Source: Lactarius indigo (taxonomy: Eukaryota; Basidiomycota; Agaricomycetes; Russulales; Russulaceae). From it: DNA of 42,436 bases. The stretch covers positions 1 through 42,436 of the forward strand of contig JAFKAC010000260.1 in assembly GCA_025766275.1 (NCBI GenBank). Direction: 5' to 3'. The notes below the pieces were generated by a model. That model was not told the DNA's origin, did no database searches, and saw only the letters and a program-made list of their open reading frames with translations. Shown here in pieces: positions 22,090-34,081 of the stretch. Every line of letters begins with the position of its first letter. Positions within the stretch are counted from its first letter, which is position 1. A program made the position numbers and the translations under genes.

Positions 22090-22851
22090 CTAGAGATAAA
22101 ATTCGGGTTTGCGGGAATTGATCCCATACTCCGAGAGTGCGGCACTCAAGTCCTCCATCGTGAGGGTTGTTCGGGTTTTGTCCTATGGGCACGATAGAGG
22201 AATCAATAATCGGACCGTGTGTGTGTTCAAAGCACAGGGAAGGTGACGCGGCGCAAGCCAGGGGCATGATACTAGGGAACATTGAACACCCACCCTCGAG
22301 GTCCCAGGACCCTGATTAGCGCGGGCACGCCCACCAGTAGCGTTAGTCCTAATCCGAGCATGCTGATATGCATCTGCAGCGATGTCGGAGACGAATTTCT
22401 GCGCCGCTAATGCGAGAAGACGCTTTCTGCAAGTTTGTGCCAACAATCGGGTCATGTTTGTGCAAGTGAGAGAGTTGGTGTGAAACTCACAGGCGAGCAT
22501 CCTGACAATCGAAACCGACACGTTGGAGGTAATAATCCGTGACTTCGTCCGGGATCTTTACTCATAAGTCGGTAAGAGCACTTCATACCCTCCAAAATAG
22601 CCACATACCAACGGTTCGTAGTCATCGAGCATGAGCAGAAAGTCAACCAAAGACCTATCTTTGCGCGTCTCTGCGGTGGGAAGGCGGGTTTGGGGCTGTG
22701 TCCTGGCCTCGCTCGAGGTCGACGCCTGGGGCAAAAGCTGTGGTTGCTGGCCTGCGGCAAGTGGGTAGGCGACGAATTGCGGAGTCGCTGCTGACGACTG
22801 TCCCTGCTGGGAGGATGTGGGCTGAGGAGTACCAGACGTTGGAGTGGACAT
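22090..22851 (-). CDS. TAF10: TFIID/SAGA subunit TAF10
   Basis: Four exons: 22851-22609, 22555-22491, 22426-22294, 22182-22090; 177 residues. TAF10 is a histone-fold subunit shared by TFIID and SAGA. The first 62 residues are a Ser/Gln/Pro-rich tail. The histone fold starts at DRSLVDFLLMLDDYEPL, continues across intron 1 with IPDEVTDYYLQRVGFDC, then KRLLALAAQKFVSDIAADAY and QHARIRT, and ends with LTMEDLSAALSEYGINSRK and the C-terminal PEFYL. Intron 3 (111 bases) carries a short GT run. The phases close exactly. A CACGTG element lies 60 bases upstream of the ATG. Confidence 0.96.
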
Positions 22852-23305
22852 GATGCAACTAGCGTATTGTGCTCAAGTTGGTACGCGGAATGGTCGTGGT
22901 GAGAAGCACGCACGTGATCTTGGGATGGTTTGGTTCAGTTTTCAATGTTTTTGTTCTTGTTTTGTGGCCACGATGTCGATGGTAAGTCTTGTTCATAACT
23001 GTCCATAGTTTCTAAGGATGTTTGAGGCATTTGGCTTTAGTGGGAAAACTGCCCACACTGCAGAAACCTATCTCAGCTACCTTCGAGCAAGCCACTTTGG
23101 TGGTTGAGCTCGCTTTATCTGATTCTTTCTTTTCAACTTCTCTTCCGTCAGTCCATCTTCATTTACTGATCTACCTTCTCACTCAGACATCATTTCGAAA
23201 CTGTGTATGTGGAAGGGTGTGTGTGTGTGGGAATCGCCTCAATTAGCCATGGTTGCTTGTAATTTTACGTAAACTGTCCCTCACTGTAGCACAACCAAAC
23301 TTCCA
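22852..23305. promoter_or_regulatory. Divergent intergenic region TAF10 / F-box gene
   Basis: 454 bases between divergent start codons. CACGTGA at 22911-22917 is close to TAF10. A short GT microsatellite lies at about 23217-23230 on the F-box side. No gene is seen. Confidence 0.5.
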
Positions 23306-25076
23306 ATGCCCCAGTTGGGTTACGAATCCACCACCCAACGTGTCCTAGCCATCCCTGAACTTCTGCAAATCATATTCAGCTTTGGGACTCGTGTATCGAA
23401 TGCGTCAAATGCTCTCGTGTGCCGCAGCTGGCGCGAAGTTGCCCTAGACTATGTCTGGGCTGAAGTGGATGATTTGTACTACTTGTTACAAATTCTCGCT
23501 CCTCTACACCCTCGGCGAGGTGGGACAGAGTTCTATGTGAGTCAGTCGGTGCAACCCTAGACGACAGCCCTGAAAAAAAACTTTCTAGACATTTCGACGC
23601 ACCCCGACCCCAGAAGATTGGGCGCGCTTTGCTCCCTATGCTCGCCGCGTGCGCACCCTCAAATTTGGCACAGACCGGTTGGCGTCAGGCAGAGCTGTCT
23701 GCCTCGGAGATAGTGTCTTCCACGACCTCGCGCGATCCCGCACCACCCTTGAGGTATTCCCAAATCTAAAGCGTCTCTGGTGGGAAACCGAATATAGAGC
23801 TTTAAGGTCGCAGCACGCGGTCCTCTTCATGCACGACAAAGTAAAGGAATTCGCATTCAGCCTCAACACGGAAGACCCAATGTCATTGGCTACGGATGTC
23901 GTCGGGCGCATGCCATCACTCCTCTCTCTCAAATGCTTCGTCGATTATTACGGAACAGACCACGACCCAATACTCAAGTACCTGCTATCTCATTTACACG
24001 AATTACAGGAGATAACTTTACCAAAGCAATCTCTTGGTGGTCAGGTTCTGAAGAGCTTGTCATTGCTACCCGAACTCAGGGTCGTGCAATTCGATAACTT
24101 GGGTGGTATAGGATGCAACCCTGCACCGGTGATAGCAGACACACTAGAGGAAGGCGCCTTCCCAAAGCTGGATGACCTTTGTCTTGATTCTACATTGGAA
24201 GATATGCGCCATTACCTTACTGAAGGCGCATTGCTCCCGCGGATCAGAAGCCTTTCAGTGGAGAGCGTAAACCCGGAGGGCTCCATTGCTGTGCAAGAGT
24301 TCCTTGCCGATGTGACCCGATGCTATCCTTCTTTGGAGACGATCGCGATCGACGTAATCGTTGGTGTCGAAGAGCAGGACGCTTGCGAACCGCTGATGCC
24401 GGCACACCTTCATCCAATCCTTTCACTCAAGCAACTTATTCGTCTCGAGTTGCGTCACAACTTACCCCTCCAGATCTCCGAGACCGATTTGGCGGAGTTT
24501 GGTGCGGCGCTCCCAACCATTGAATTCCTCGTCCTGAACCCAGAACCATTACTGCTCTCGAAGCCTCATCTTACAATTCACTCGCTGCCGTTGATCGGTC
24601 AGAACTTTCCTAATCTATTTCATCTTGAGATTTACTTGGACGCCGAAGATGTCGAGACGCAGCCGCCGCCGCCGCCACCCACGAATATGCGGGTATTCCC
24701 CCATCTGCGGGTACTCAATGTAGGGATGTCCCCCCTTGGACCCGACCAGGTACCAGTTGCCTTGTTCTTGTCCTATCTTCTCTCGGACAATGAGAGGGTG
24801 GATATTCGGTCGGGAAGCTCGTGGGACCCAGAGCTATTTGAAAGTTCGGCCGAGTACGGAACGAAGTTCCAGGAACGTTGTCAAAGATGGGAAGAGGTCG
24901 CAAAGACCTTACCACTTCTTTTACAGCTGCGCAAAGAGGAGAAGGCACACCGGAGGGACATAGAGAAGGAGGTCGAGGATTTGCGGATGCGGAACGAGAT
25001 ACTGATGGGGAATATGTGCATGAAGGACGCCAAACCTGCGCCACTCACGTATGACAAAGGGTGCACCGTTTGCTGA
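23306..25076 (+). CDS. F-box protein with leucine-rich body and C-terminal CaaX-like motif
   Basis: Two exons: 23306-23536 and 23589-25076 (52-base intron); 572 residues. The F-box is at about residues 12-55 (VLAIPELLQIIFSF, NALVCRSWREVALDYVW); such proteins bind Skp1 in SCF ubiquitin ligases. The body has regularly spaced leucine-rich segments (LPELRVVQFDNLG, FPKLDDLCLD, LKQLIRLELRHNLPL, FPNLFHLEIYLD), as in the large Agaricomycete F-box/LRR-like families. Near the C-terminus is a charged helix (KEEKAHRRDIEKEVEDL), and the protein ends with CTVC, a possible prenylation box. ATG 23306 is the first in frame and leaves only nine residues before the F-box. The target is unknown. Confidence 0.88.
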
Positions 25077-25713
25077 TCTATTGCCGTACATTTTTCTATG
25101 TGCTCGACGGATTTATCGTTACCTATTTGATTGTTTATATGTGGCGACTGTAATTTCACGTTTCTCGAACCTCTACGGAGCGTGGCATGACTCGGATTGG
25201 TCTCGTGCCCGTTCGACCCACAGGAATGACGCTAAGGCACACCAATACTGGCCGATATCATGCGGACGTCAGGGCCGGGCGCTGGGCGCTGAGCCTGAGG
25301 CTAAGGCCCCAGGCAATGGTGACCAAAACTTACTACGGTAGCATTCGAATGCTGCCGTGAAGGAAAGTAGAAGATATGGAAAGATCTGATTGCGACGCAC
25401 TAATAAACTCAAAAAACTTTTGCAAGTTGTTGCGCCACCTGGTATACTCTAACTACCAGCGGAGACGGAGACTGTGCGCACCTTGACAGCAGCCGGCATA
25501 GATATTTGGACCTCGGAACTGCAGTGGATTTCATTTTTTCCTTGGAAACAATCCCCCCACAACTTACCGTCAACACCCAAGCTCTTTATTTCCTTGTCAA
25601 CACTACTCTACCTCCAATACTAAGTTCTCATCAACTGTCCTTCACTCCATCTAAGCGCCCAAGCGCCCTCAACCTCCTCGTTCGGTCGCAGTCCCAAGAG
25701 TCACATCCGGAGT
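25077..25713. other. Intergenic, 637 bases
   Basis: Holds the F-box gene's 3' UTR and the promoter of the transcription factor. Visible structure: a perfect 14-base palindrome AGCATTCGAATGCT at 25340-25353 and a short GGGCGCT duplication near 25276. No gene is seen. Confidence 0.45.
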
Positions 25714-28700
25714 ATGAGTGCTCCTTTGCCGTCAACGACTTCTACTCCTGCAGATTCTCGCAAGGGGAAGCCTGGCCTGTCGTGTGCAGAATGTAGAAGG
25801 TTTGTGTTTATATCTAGTCCTGGATATTGGCATGGGCTCATTATAGATATCGCAAACAACTCATTGTGGATCTCCAGATCAAAGCTCAAGTGCGACAGGT
25901 GTGTGTCCTTAGGTGGTTTCAAATGTTGATCTCATCTCAACCCCGATAAAGAACCTTCCCTTGTCAGTCGTGCATCAGAAGAGGCTGCGCCGCCATCTGT
26001 CCAGATGGTCAGTCTTTATCCTTTTCTGAGACCGGCTATCCTAACTTCCCCGTGAAGGAACTCTGGCCGCCACGAAGGGAAACAAGTGAGGCTTACGCAC
26101 AGCCCTTGCGTTTTGACATTCTTATCTCATTGCCCATCATCGTATAGAGTTTTAATGGCCCATGCCCAGAGGCTCACCGAACAAGTCAAAACCATGTCTG
26201 CCAGGATAAAGCAGCTTGAGACTGCACTTGCTCATGCCCAGAATGGGTCTCTACCTCTTCCCACTTTTGGGGATGACACTCTTTCACAGGACTCGTTACA
26301 AGATAGTGAATCGAACAAAGTGAAGTACGAAGGTGACGTGGAGAGCGTGTCTAAGAGTTTGGGCTCTCTGGCCATCGACTGCGAAGGGAAGGCCCAATAT
26401 TATGGTGAGACAGCGGGCGCAGAGGTGCTATCTCTTTCTCTTCGTGTGCTTACATACCACTGATACTTTGCTGGCGGTGGTCATAGTTTCTACAAAATCT
26501 CATGCCAGTAATTTTACTTCTCTCTTGATAGTAACACCGGAACACTCCTGACGGTCGTTGATATAGGAGGTGGAAATAAACGATTCAAGCACCATTCATG
26601 GACCGGATTACTTGGGATTACCTTATGGGATCCTGGAGCTTGTTCACGCCTTTCCACTTGGGTTCCGCGATCGTGCGCACATGATAGCAGACTTCGTAGA
26701 GTACATCCCGTTTCGTGAGCGAGCAAATGAACTAGCCGACCTGTACTATTGCAATGCGGCCTGGTTGTGAGTCTTTGATTCGAGTCAGCGCCGGCACTTT
26801 TGATGACGGGTGGTTATAGATTTGACCCTGTGCCACGTGGTGACTTTGAGCACGCTATCTTGGAACCACTCTACTCTTCTACTAATGGCGTGATTTCTTT
26901 GCTCAACTTCGAGCCTCATCGACTCTCCGTCTTCTTCATGATTCTCAGCATTGGCGCCCTCTTTGACTCTCACCCAAACGCAAGAACGATCGCGGAGCAG
27001 TATCATGCCTTTGCATGTGCAACCTTCTCTTTGGAGTCTATCGTCAACGGGGCGACATGTGCCTCTGCTCAAGCCATACTCATGATGTCTCACTTCCTCT
27101 TTTTGACGGATCGTTCAGGCAATGAGCGTAGGTGGCTCCTCAATGGGCTCTGTACCAAAGTCGTTCACATGGTAGGCCGCCGGGTCTCACCTTACCTTCT
27201 GGTCGAATCTGACGAAACTCCCCGTTTCATCAGATAGGGTTGCGTAAGAGTCTTTATAATCATAATGCTACTTCTCTGAACCCTCCTCTTAACTTCGTTT
27301 AGAGCGTGATAGCGCGGGCTGGAATCTCAGTGAGGAGGAAGTTCAGCGACGTCGATCTATCTTTTGGGAGTTCTTCACCTGGGAGTGCTGGTCTGTAAGT
27401 ACTAGTTAATGCCTCGAGGCGCTTTGAGTAAAAGTTGTGATTATAGTGTGTTTTGCACGGCCGTCCCCCTACCATGAATCTCGCACACTCGGACTGTCGC
27501 TTCCCACGGGATCTCGACCCATTCCTGTTGCCATCTGGTAATCTGGGACTCGGCTGTGAGTGACCGTCTTTGGGTGCTAAATCTTCTTTTGACGTGACTT
27601 TGGTTCCTCACCAGTTCATGCATGGAAGTTCCGGTACTCCGCCGTTTGCCTTTCTATATCAGTACAGCGCGCATTTTCCGTGCACAGGGCGAGCTATTCG
27701 TCATTATTGGAACTGGACAAGCGTATCCGGTCATTTCCATTGCCCGCGCATCTCCTTTCTCCCGTGCACGAGACGGGAGGGCGAGATTGGGACGCCGATC
27801 CTTCCTGCGCTATGCAGCAGTTCTTCCCCGTATGTGAGCGCGAATCTAGTGAGTATACATTGCCATCCGACGGTAATTGAGCATTGACTAACGAGAATGT
27901 GCAGACCTCATATACATCCATAGATGCTGGTTTGCAGAGGCATTACGCGACTCTCCGGATCCCTTCCAACACGAATATGGCCAATCGGTGGCTGCGGTTT
28001 ATCGCAGTGCCAACATTTTGATCAACGGATTAAAGAGCCTCACAAGTGCGCACCCTAGGGTAGCCGGTCGCGTCTGGTTCTTCTGGTCTAGTTTCTATAC
28101 GTCATCGGTACGCGTACACGATATGACGGGCCTGTCTCCCTACTCACCGGATGTTCAGATTTTGCTGGGGGCGATCGTGATCAAGAGTCCTGGCTGCAAG
28201 CTTGCTCGCAACGCCTTGACGCTGCTCGATCAATCTGTGGCCGTCTACGAAGAAGGGTCTGGGCCATGTCGCCCAGCCGCAACTGTGGTACGAGGCGGCT
28301 CATCACTTCTTACCTCCACTACCCCTCTAACGGGTCATCATCTCTAGCCAATGTTAGAAAAACTTCGGAGTCGCGCCCATCATACATACACTGCTTATTG
28401 TGCCACTGTAAACGGACATCCTGGAACCCACCTTCCACTCAACCTACCCGACGACATCCACGACCTCTCCGCATTTGGCGGTACAAAGGGTGCCGTCATC
28501 AACAAATCACCTTCGAATAGCCCGCATGGAAGCAATGCCCCTTCCCCTGACTCGACCCTTTCGGGGGATATTGCAGCGAATTCGACACACTCGCAGCACT
28601 CTTCACATTCCCCTCATTCACTCTCACGACATTCCCCTCTTGCATATTCGAGCGACGGTTCCTCTCCTCCTCACCAACCAGATACCCAGGCCATAGCGCA

Positions 28701-29145
28701 GATCCCGTATGGGTCTCTCCCATCTACGGGTTCTCTACTAGAGGAGGTTCGGCAGTCGCAATTTGGACTGTCGTATTCCGCCGCGCAGGACGTAACCCCC
28801 ACTCAAAGTGTGCCGGATTTCCGTCCGCCATCGCTGTTCGTACCACAGGAGCAGACCCTGCTTCCTATAGAGAACGGATTCGTGACGCCTACAGAGGGTG
28901 CACAGTTTCCTCCTTCACAAAATGGCGGGCACCAGCAGGCTTCACTCGTGCCCCTAGATTTCGATTTTGAGGAGTTGGGGTTGCCCCAGATCTCCCAACA
29001 GCCGATGCAGTACAGTCAATTTCCACAGTTGCAACAATTTCAGGACATCATCATGGATGAGGGTATGAGTACTCGGGCTCCTCAAATTCCTCAAGACGAC
29101 GTGTGGTGGAAGTTTGTCGACGATTTGGGAATCCAGAGGATATAG
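25714..29145 (+). CDS. Zn2Cys6 fungal-specific transcription factor
   Basis: Fifteen exons: 25714-25799, 25878-25898, 25952-26007, 26058-26085, 26148-26424, 26487-26507, 26567-26766, 26820-27171, 27234-27243, 27303-27394, 27447-27555, 27615-27848, 27905-28107, 28159-28287, 28348-29145; 871 residues. The zinc cluster is C24-x2-C27-x6-C34-x5-C40-x2-C43-x8-C52, spread over the first three exons. A linker and dimerising coiled coil follow (QRLTEQVKTMSARIKQLETA). The middle is a Fungal_trans domain (YIPFRERANELADLYY, WLFDPVPRGDF, RRRSIFWEFFTWECWS). The C-terminus is Ser/His/Pro/Gln-rich, ending in an acidic segment (FDFEELGLPQI), a likely activation region. Tiny exons of 10 and 21 bases are required to keep conserved text (IGLQRDSAGW; AEFLQNLMPEVEIND). 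The regulated pathway is not known. Convergent with RPC53. Confidence 0.92.
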
Positions 29146-29331
29146 GATTGTGTCACATGTGCGCCTTCGTTTGATTTTATTTTATGTGTTGATTTCTTGC
29201 AGCTTTGAGTACAGATCTATCACATTTCATGTATTTCTGTCGTTTATCCTCCTTTACTTACGTTACAATAATGTGTACTTTAATGTATCCCACAACGGCC
29301 AAATTGCGGCACGTTTACACCTTTCTGTATT

Positions 29332-30942
29332 CTATGTCGTGTCCATCGGAATTAAGCCTTCGATTTCAACCTTTGCGATGGCTGCCTCGTCTGCCTGAGT
29401 CATAGCTTCGAGGAGAGAATCGATATCGGGAGTGGCAACAAAGCGTCTGCCAACCTCGCCGAGCACGCGCAAATTTTTGGTCGCACGATCGACGTGAACG
29501 GCTTGTTGCAAGAATGACGACTGCGTCGCTGCGGTAACCTATGCAACTCCCGTCAATCCGTGTCTCTCCTGAAAAAGGAAGAGCTCACATCCAGGAGAAT
29601 ACCATTCGCGAGTCGCATCTTGACCGCGCCGCTCTTATAAATCTCAAGCTGCCCAACCACGCCGTCGACATGTGGTGGTGGTTGGTCCTTATCCACGTCT
29701 TCGGGTACAGAAGCAGGCGGCTTCGTATCGGCTGAGAACGAGACACGTTTAACCTGGTGCTCAGAGACGGGGCTTTGTTCACTGAGATCAGAAGGCTCGG
29801 ACAACTTGGAGACGAAAGTAGGAAAGGGCGAAGGAAACTGGAAGAAATAGAGCCGTTCTTGTCGCAAGCTCTGATCCTGCTCATGGTAAGATTAATTAGT
29901 TTCCACGGGAGAGCGCAAAAACGTGCAGTTGGCTTACTTCACTGTCTCGTGCGAAATCGCCAATGATGTCTTCCATCACTTCTTCCTCTTCGCTATCACT
30001 GAGGTCTAGGGCATTGGCGAGATTGATGTCGCCTACGTCATCTGCGGGTGGCTCCTCCGTAGCTATCGGTCCCTGCTTAACTGAAAGCGAGATAGAATTA
30101 TTAGCTTTCTCCTTTGTCAGAAATAGCCAAAAAGAACGCGTACGCTTCCCCTTATCCAATGTCAGTTCGTCGCTCTCCTTTTCCACTTTCGCGGCCCTTT
30201 TCTTCGACCTGTCACGGGCGCTCTCCCACTTCAGGCTCTCCGGGGCCATCCAGTCCATCGTGTGCACATTTCTCATATCCACGATCTCCACGCCCTCGTC
30301 TGGGTCCGAATAGACCTCGGCATCGTCGTCGACGTGGACGCGCGACTCGGCGTGCTCCTCCTTCTTGAGCGTGGGGGCCGCCGTTTTCGTGAGATTGGCA
30401 CCGAGTGCTGCCGGGTCGGGGGGACCTCGGGGCGCGGAAGGTGTCGAAGAGACACGTGGACCGCTGCGCCAGGCGGAAGAACCCGCCAGTGATGGCCCCA
30501 TCGCAAATGGTCCGCTGGCTGTCATCTCCGGTGGAGGAGGGCGCGGGGGTGCAGTGGCGCGCCCAGAACCTCTTGATGAATCGCCGCGCGCACGGCCGCG
30601 CCCTTGCCCCCGGCCACTGCCACGGTCAGAAGGAACACCAGCGGGAGCTGGTGCAGGTGCCGCTGGTTCCTTTCGAATCGCTTCGTCAACGACATGTCAT
30701 TACTTTCCGCCGAAAGCAGACGCACTGACTTGCTTGACATCCCTGAATGGATTCATCAATCATGAGCAAAGCATGGTCCGCGAATCGGCTCTGGGACGTA
30801 CGTACTCCTTCTTCCGTCGAATCGGAAGAGTGGGGATAAATTTCATTTTCTGGGTACCTGCTCGGGTCGTATCTGTTGCAGGCATTTTTGCGAGGCTTGC
30901 TATGGCCTTTCCTGTATTCGAAGGACCAGGAGTTCCAGACAT
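29332..30942 (-). CDS. RPC53: RNA polymerase III subunit RPC4/RPC53
   Basis: Six exons: 30942-30806, 30742-30726, 30680-30144, 30080-29938, 29876-29589, 29538-29332; 442 residues. RPC4 works with RPC5 (Rpc37) in Pol III termination and reinitiation. The N-terminus has TRAGTQKMKFIPTLPIRRKK, the usual RPC4 entry motif, then a Gly/Arg-rich segment (RGSGRGQGRGRARGDSSRG). The C-terminal RPC4 domain contains LYFFQFPSPFP, GQLEIYKSGAVKMRL, NGILLDVTAATQSSFLQQ and VLGEVGRRFVATPDID. The intron at 30143-30081 is 63 bases and has no stop, so it would be missed by an ORF search; its GTACGC, CTAAT and CAG signals support removal. The 17-base exon 2 is the least certain element. It shares a 119-base promoter with HPT1. 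Confidence 0.92.
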
Positions 30943-31061
30943 TGTGGTGTGGCTTCAAGTTGTGATTCACTCCCGTGACATTGGTCCATATGTCACGTGA
31001 CTGATAAGGATTATGGGCCAAACAGTGTCTGTTGGTTATCGACTTGTAGCTATCAAGAGCC
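30943..31061. promoter_or_regulatory. Bidirectional promoter RPC53 / HPT1
   Basis: A 119-base spacer whose centre is a perfect 10-base palindrome, GTCACGTGAC, at 30992-31001, about 50-60 bases from both start codons. This is the canonical bHLH (Cbf1/USF-like) site. Confidence 0.65.
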
Positions 31062-32180
31062 ATGGCGACTGAGCCGGAGCATATTCGCGTCACATACAAC
31101 GAAGTGCACAATATCATCAAAAAGTCGGCGGAACAGATCAGCGAGTTTAAACCCGATATCTTGATAGCAATCGGTAGGGAAATCCTGATCTCCTCCAATG
31201 CACTTCATCTCCCCTAATTTGATGATTGCAGGCGGAGGGTTCGTGCGCAAATTTGCTCTGTGTAGTTTGCCCTCACGACCTGTTTTCTCTTGCGCAGTGG
31301 TTTTTTCCCGGCACGTGTTCTGGTCTGTCGGTCCTACTCTCATTCTCTCCCGCCTTTGAGGGCCAACGAGTACTGTAGCGGACTTTCTTGAAGAGCCCTG
31401 ATACACGCAAAAACGTGCCCATCTATGCGATTTGCCTATCTCTATATGAGCCTGTTCCCGGAGTCACGGCTGAACAGATCGGGAGTGAAGTCATTCGGAC
31501 TCAATGGCTGTACGTGACAAGCTTCTCGGCACGATGCCTCTATACCTTAACTTATGATCTGATAGTGGTCCCGATGCGGGGGAGATTCTACTTGGAAAGC
31601 GTGTATTGATTGTAGTTCGTGTATCTCTTCCTGGTGGGGCTGATGCCACGCTCATGGCGTACCTCGCTATAGGATGAGGTGGACGACTCGAGGAAGACCC
31701 TGCAGTAAGTGCTGTGGCGGACCAACCATTCTATATCTGTTAATTGGGCCTCAGATATGCTGTTTCTGAACTTTATAAGGACGCCGATAACGCGTTACAG
31801 TTATTGCCTCACCACAAACGCGAAGGCGCGAAGACCAAATTTGGCGTCTTCGTGGTCCATAACAAATTGAAGCCCAAGCTTGGCTCACTCCCGAAGTATA
31901 TCCCGTAAGTACCTCTAGCAGATATTCGAATGATTGTCCCTGAAACTAAGTGCGTTCTAGTTACTATGCGGGCGAAGAGGTGGAGGACCTATGGTGAGTG
32001 GGCCAGTGATCGATCCCTGGTGGAATAGATGGAGCTTAGATGAGCCTTTACCCAGGCTGGACTATCCGTGGGAAGCAGTGTGAGAAGTTCGATTATCGCC
32101 TCGAGACATGAAGCTGATGCAGTGCCTGCAGAGACATAGAGGAGCACGATCGACTCGCGGCTGCGCAGAAGAAGGCGTGA
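31062..32180 (+). CDS. HPT1: Hypoxanthine-guanine (xanthine) phosphoribosyltransferase
   Basis: Ten exons: 31062-31173, 31232-31238, 31298-31322, 31379-31509, 31566-31614, 31673-31704, 31755-31904, 31961-31993, 32056-32079, 32132-32180; 203 residues. The enzyme converts hypoxanthine or guanine plus PRPP to IMP or GMP in purine salvage, in the cytosol. It matches the yeast Hpt1 type: YNEVHNIIKKSAEQI, FKPDILIAIGGGGFFPAR, VLRTFLKSP, the PRPP loop VLIVDEVDDSRKTLQYA, TKFGVFVVHNKLKPK, YAGEEVEDLWLDYPWEAVD. Exon 2 is only 7 bases (coding most of the GGG loop), and several others are 24-49 bases. The final intron splits the codon for the valine in WEAVD. Phases close throughout. Divergent from RPC53. 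Confidence 0.95.
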
Positions 32181-32626
32181 CATTTGAGCAGTTTGGGTCC
32201 GCGGGAGTCTATGGAATGTTAGAGCTACATATATGCGCGTTGGTATGTAAGAGATGACGAATGAAACGATGTTCCCTCTTCGCGTGTACCGGGAAAAAAA
32301 AAGAACGGGCGGGATTGGACAGCCCGACCCGCCGAGTTGTCTTGCCGAATGATGGTGTAGGCCATCACCCAAGCCCCTCTTGAGACCTCTCACAACGCGT
32401 GTATTGGACCCGATATCCAAACTCCGCAGTGATACGTTATACCGAGAGTTGAGCTGAGACTCAGAACATCACCACTTGGCCAAACCGGGAGCGAATAGCC
32501 CACCCGTTCTTCTCTTCTTCCCGTTTATCTCGCCGCTTCCACGACACCCACCGCGACGCCTGCGCCTGCGCCTTCTCCACCCCCCAAGTCCCATCTCCCC
32601 TTACTCTTACCCCGTCCCAACGAAGG
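32181..32626. other. Intergenic upstream of mitoferrin, 446 bases
   Basis: Contains the HPT1 3' UTR and the mitoferrin promoter. A single AGATAA (minus strand, near 32523) is a GATA-type core, the class bound by fungal iron regulators, but the longer ATCWGATAA consensus is absent. No gene is seen. Confidence 0.4.
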
Positions 32627-33871
32627 ATGTCTGATGAAGATGAATACGAGGCGCTGTCGCCCAATGCTGGTTTGGGTGTACGCTGCGGTTCCGTTCTGAC
32701 CGCTCAGTTCTGACAGTTTTTCGCGCCTTTCTAGGTTAACATGCTCGCTGGCGCTCTCGTACGCGTTCTTGCCTTACAGGTGTTGGCCGGACACTGAGCA
32801 TTTTCTTCCAGGCTGGCATCACGGAGCACTCGGTGATGTTCCCCGTCGACAGCATAAAGGTACGCCCCATTTCCCTCTACGCGTTATGAGTCCTCACTCT
32901 CATGGCTCAAGACACGTATGCAAGTGTTCGCTACTTCTCCAGCAGCGGTGTATACAGGGATCGGCAACGCATTCACGCGGATATCTTCGACTGAGGGTGT
33001 GCGTGCACTATGGCGGGGCGTATCTTCGGTGATTTTGGGAGCGGGCCCAGCGCATGCTGTCCACTTTGGGACGTATGAGGCTGTCAAAGAGATGACTGGC
33101 GGCAATATGGAAGGCAGCGCGCACCAATGGTTCTCGGCGCGTGAGTCTTCCTTTATGATTGATTTCTCCTTTCGGGGCCTGGCTTTGACGTTGACCCGAT
33201 ATTTCGCTAGCCCTTGCTGGTGCCTCAGCAACAATCGCCAGCGATGCGCTAATGAACCCGTTTGATGGTGCGTCAACTCCTCTCTATGAGCTTCGGATCG
33301 GGCTTAGAGCGTGTGCAGTTATAAAACAACGAATGCAGGTGCATCAATCTGAATTCCGTTCCATGTTCACCTGTGCCAGCACCGTTTTTCGCAACGAAGG
33401 GCTCTCCGCCTTCTACGTTTCATATCCAACGACGCTTACCATGACCGTACCGTTCACCGCGGCCCAGTTCACCGTGTATGAACACGTGAAGAAATTCATG
33501 AATCCCCGGGGCGAATACTCCCCATTATCACACATCGTTGCTGGCGGTGTTGCTGGTGGCGTAGCTGCAGGTCTCACGACCCCACTGGATGTTGCAAAGA
33601 CGTTGTTGCAGACACGGGGTACCTCCAGCGACCCGGAGATTAGATATTGTCGAGGAATGCTAGATGCGCTCAAAATTATATGGCGACGAGATGGGCTACG
33701 TGGATTCTCGAGGGGACTTACACCGCGCGTAGTCACGCACATGCCCAGTAACGCGTTGTGCTGGCTTTCGTATGAATTTTTTAGTGCGTCAAACGATTTT
33801 ATTCTGCTTCGTCTTCGCTGACCACCGTTCGTTCTGTCTATGAAGAGTCGACCATGCGTGAACAGTCATGA
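32627..33871 (+). CDS. MRS4: Mitoferrin, mitochondrial iron carrier (Mrs3/Mrs4 type)
   Basis: Seven exons: 32627-32677, 32735-32758, 32812-32859, 32912-33140, 33211-33267, 33319-33783, 33846-33871; 299 residues. It is a mitochondrial carrier family protein moving ferrous iron across the inner membrane for Fe-S and haem synthesis. All three carrier signatures are present: PVDSIKTRMQ, PFDVIKQRMQ and PLDVAKTLLQ, each closing a membrane-helix pair. Mitoferrin features include the start of helix 1 (NMLAGALAGITEHSVMFP), LGAGPAHAVHFGTYEA, and MTVPFTAAQFTVYE in repeat 2. The second signature's valine codon is split by an intron. The C-terminal exon is short (KSTMREQS). The acidic N-terminus (MSDEDEYEAL) is short, as in fungal members. 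Confidence 0.95.
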
Positions 33872-34081
33872 CGCTTAATGTGGAGATGACCTCAGCTTTC
33901 TTCCCTTAGATAGATACGTTCATGTGGGCTGCTATCGCACTACTCTTCCTATCTTATTGGCTGCTATCGATGCTACGACTTGATGTAGGTCATAATCGCA
34001 ATTTGCTTTGAACGGACCGGGCCGGACCGGGCCGAGGGTATGACGTCGGCTTCAAGTCAGTCTTCGCCATCTTCAAGTTCA

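Noticed and set aside
31989..32420. 143-codon minus-strand ORF
   Set aside because: It is antisense to the last HPT1 exons and its downstream region; no recognisable motif.
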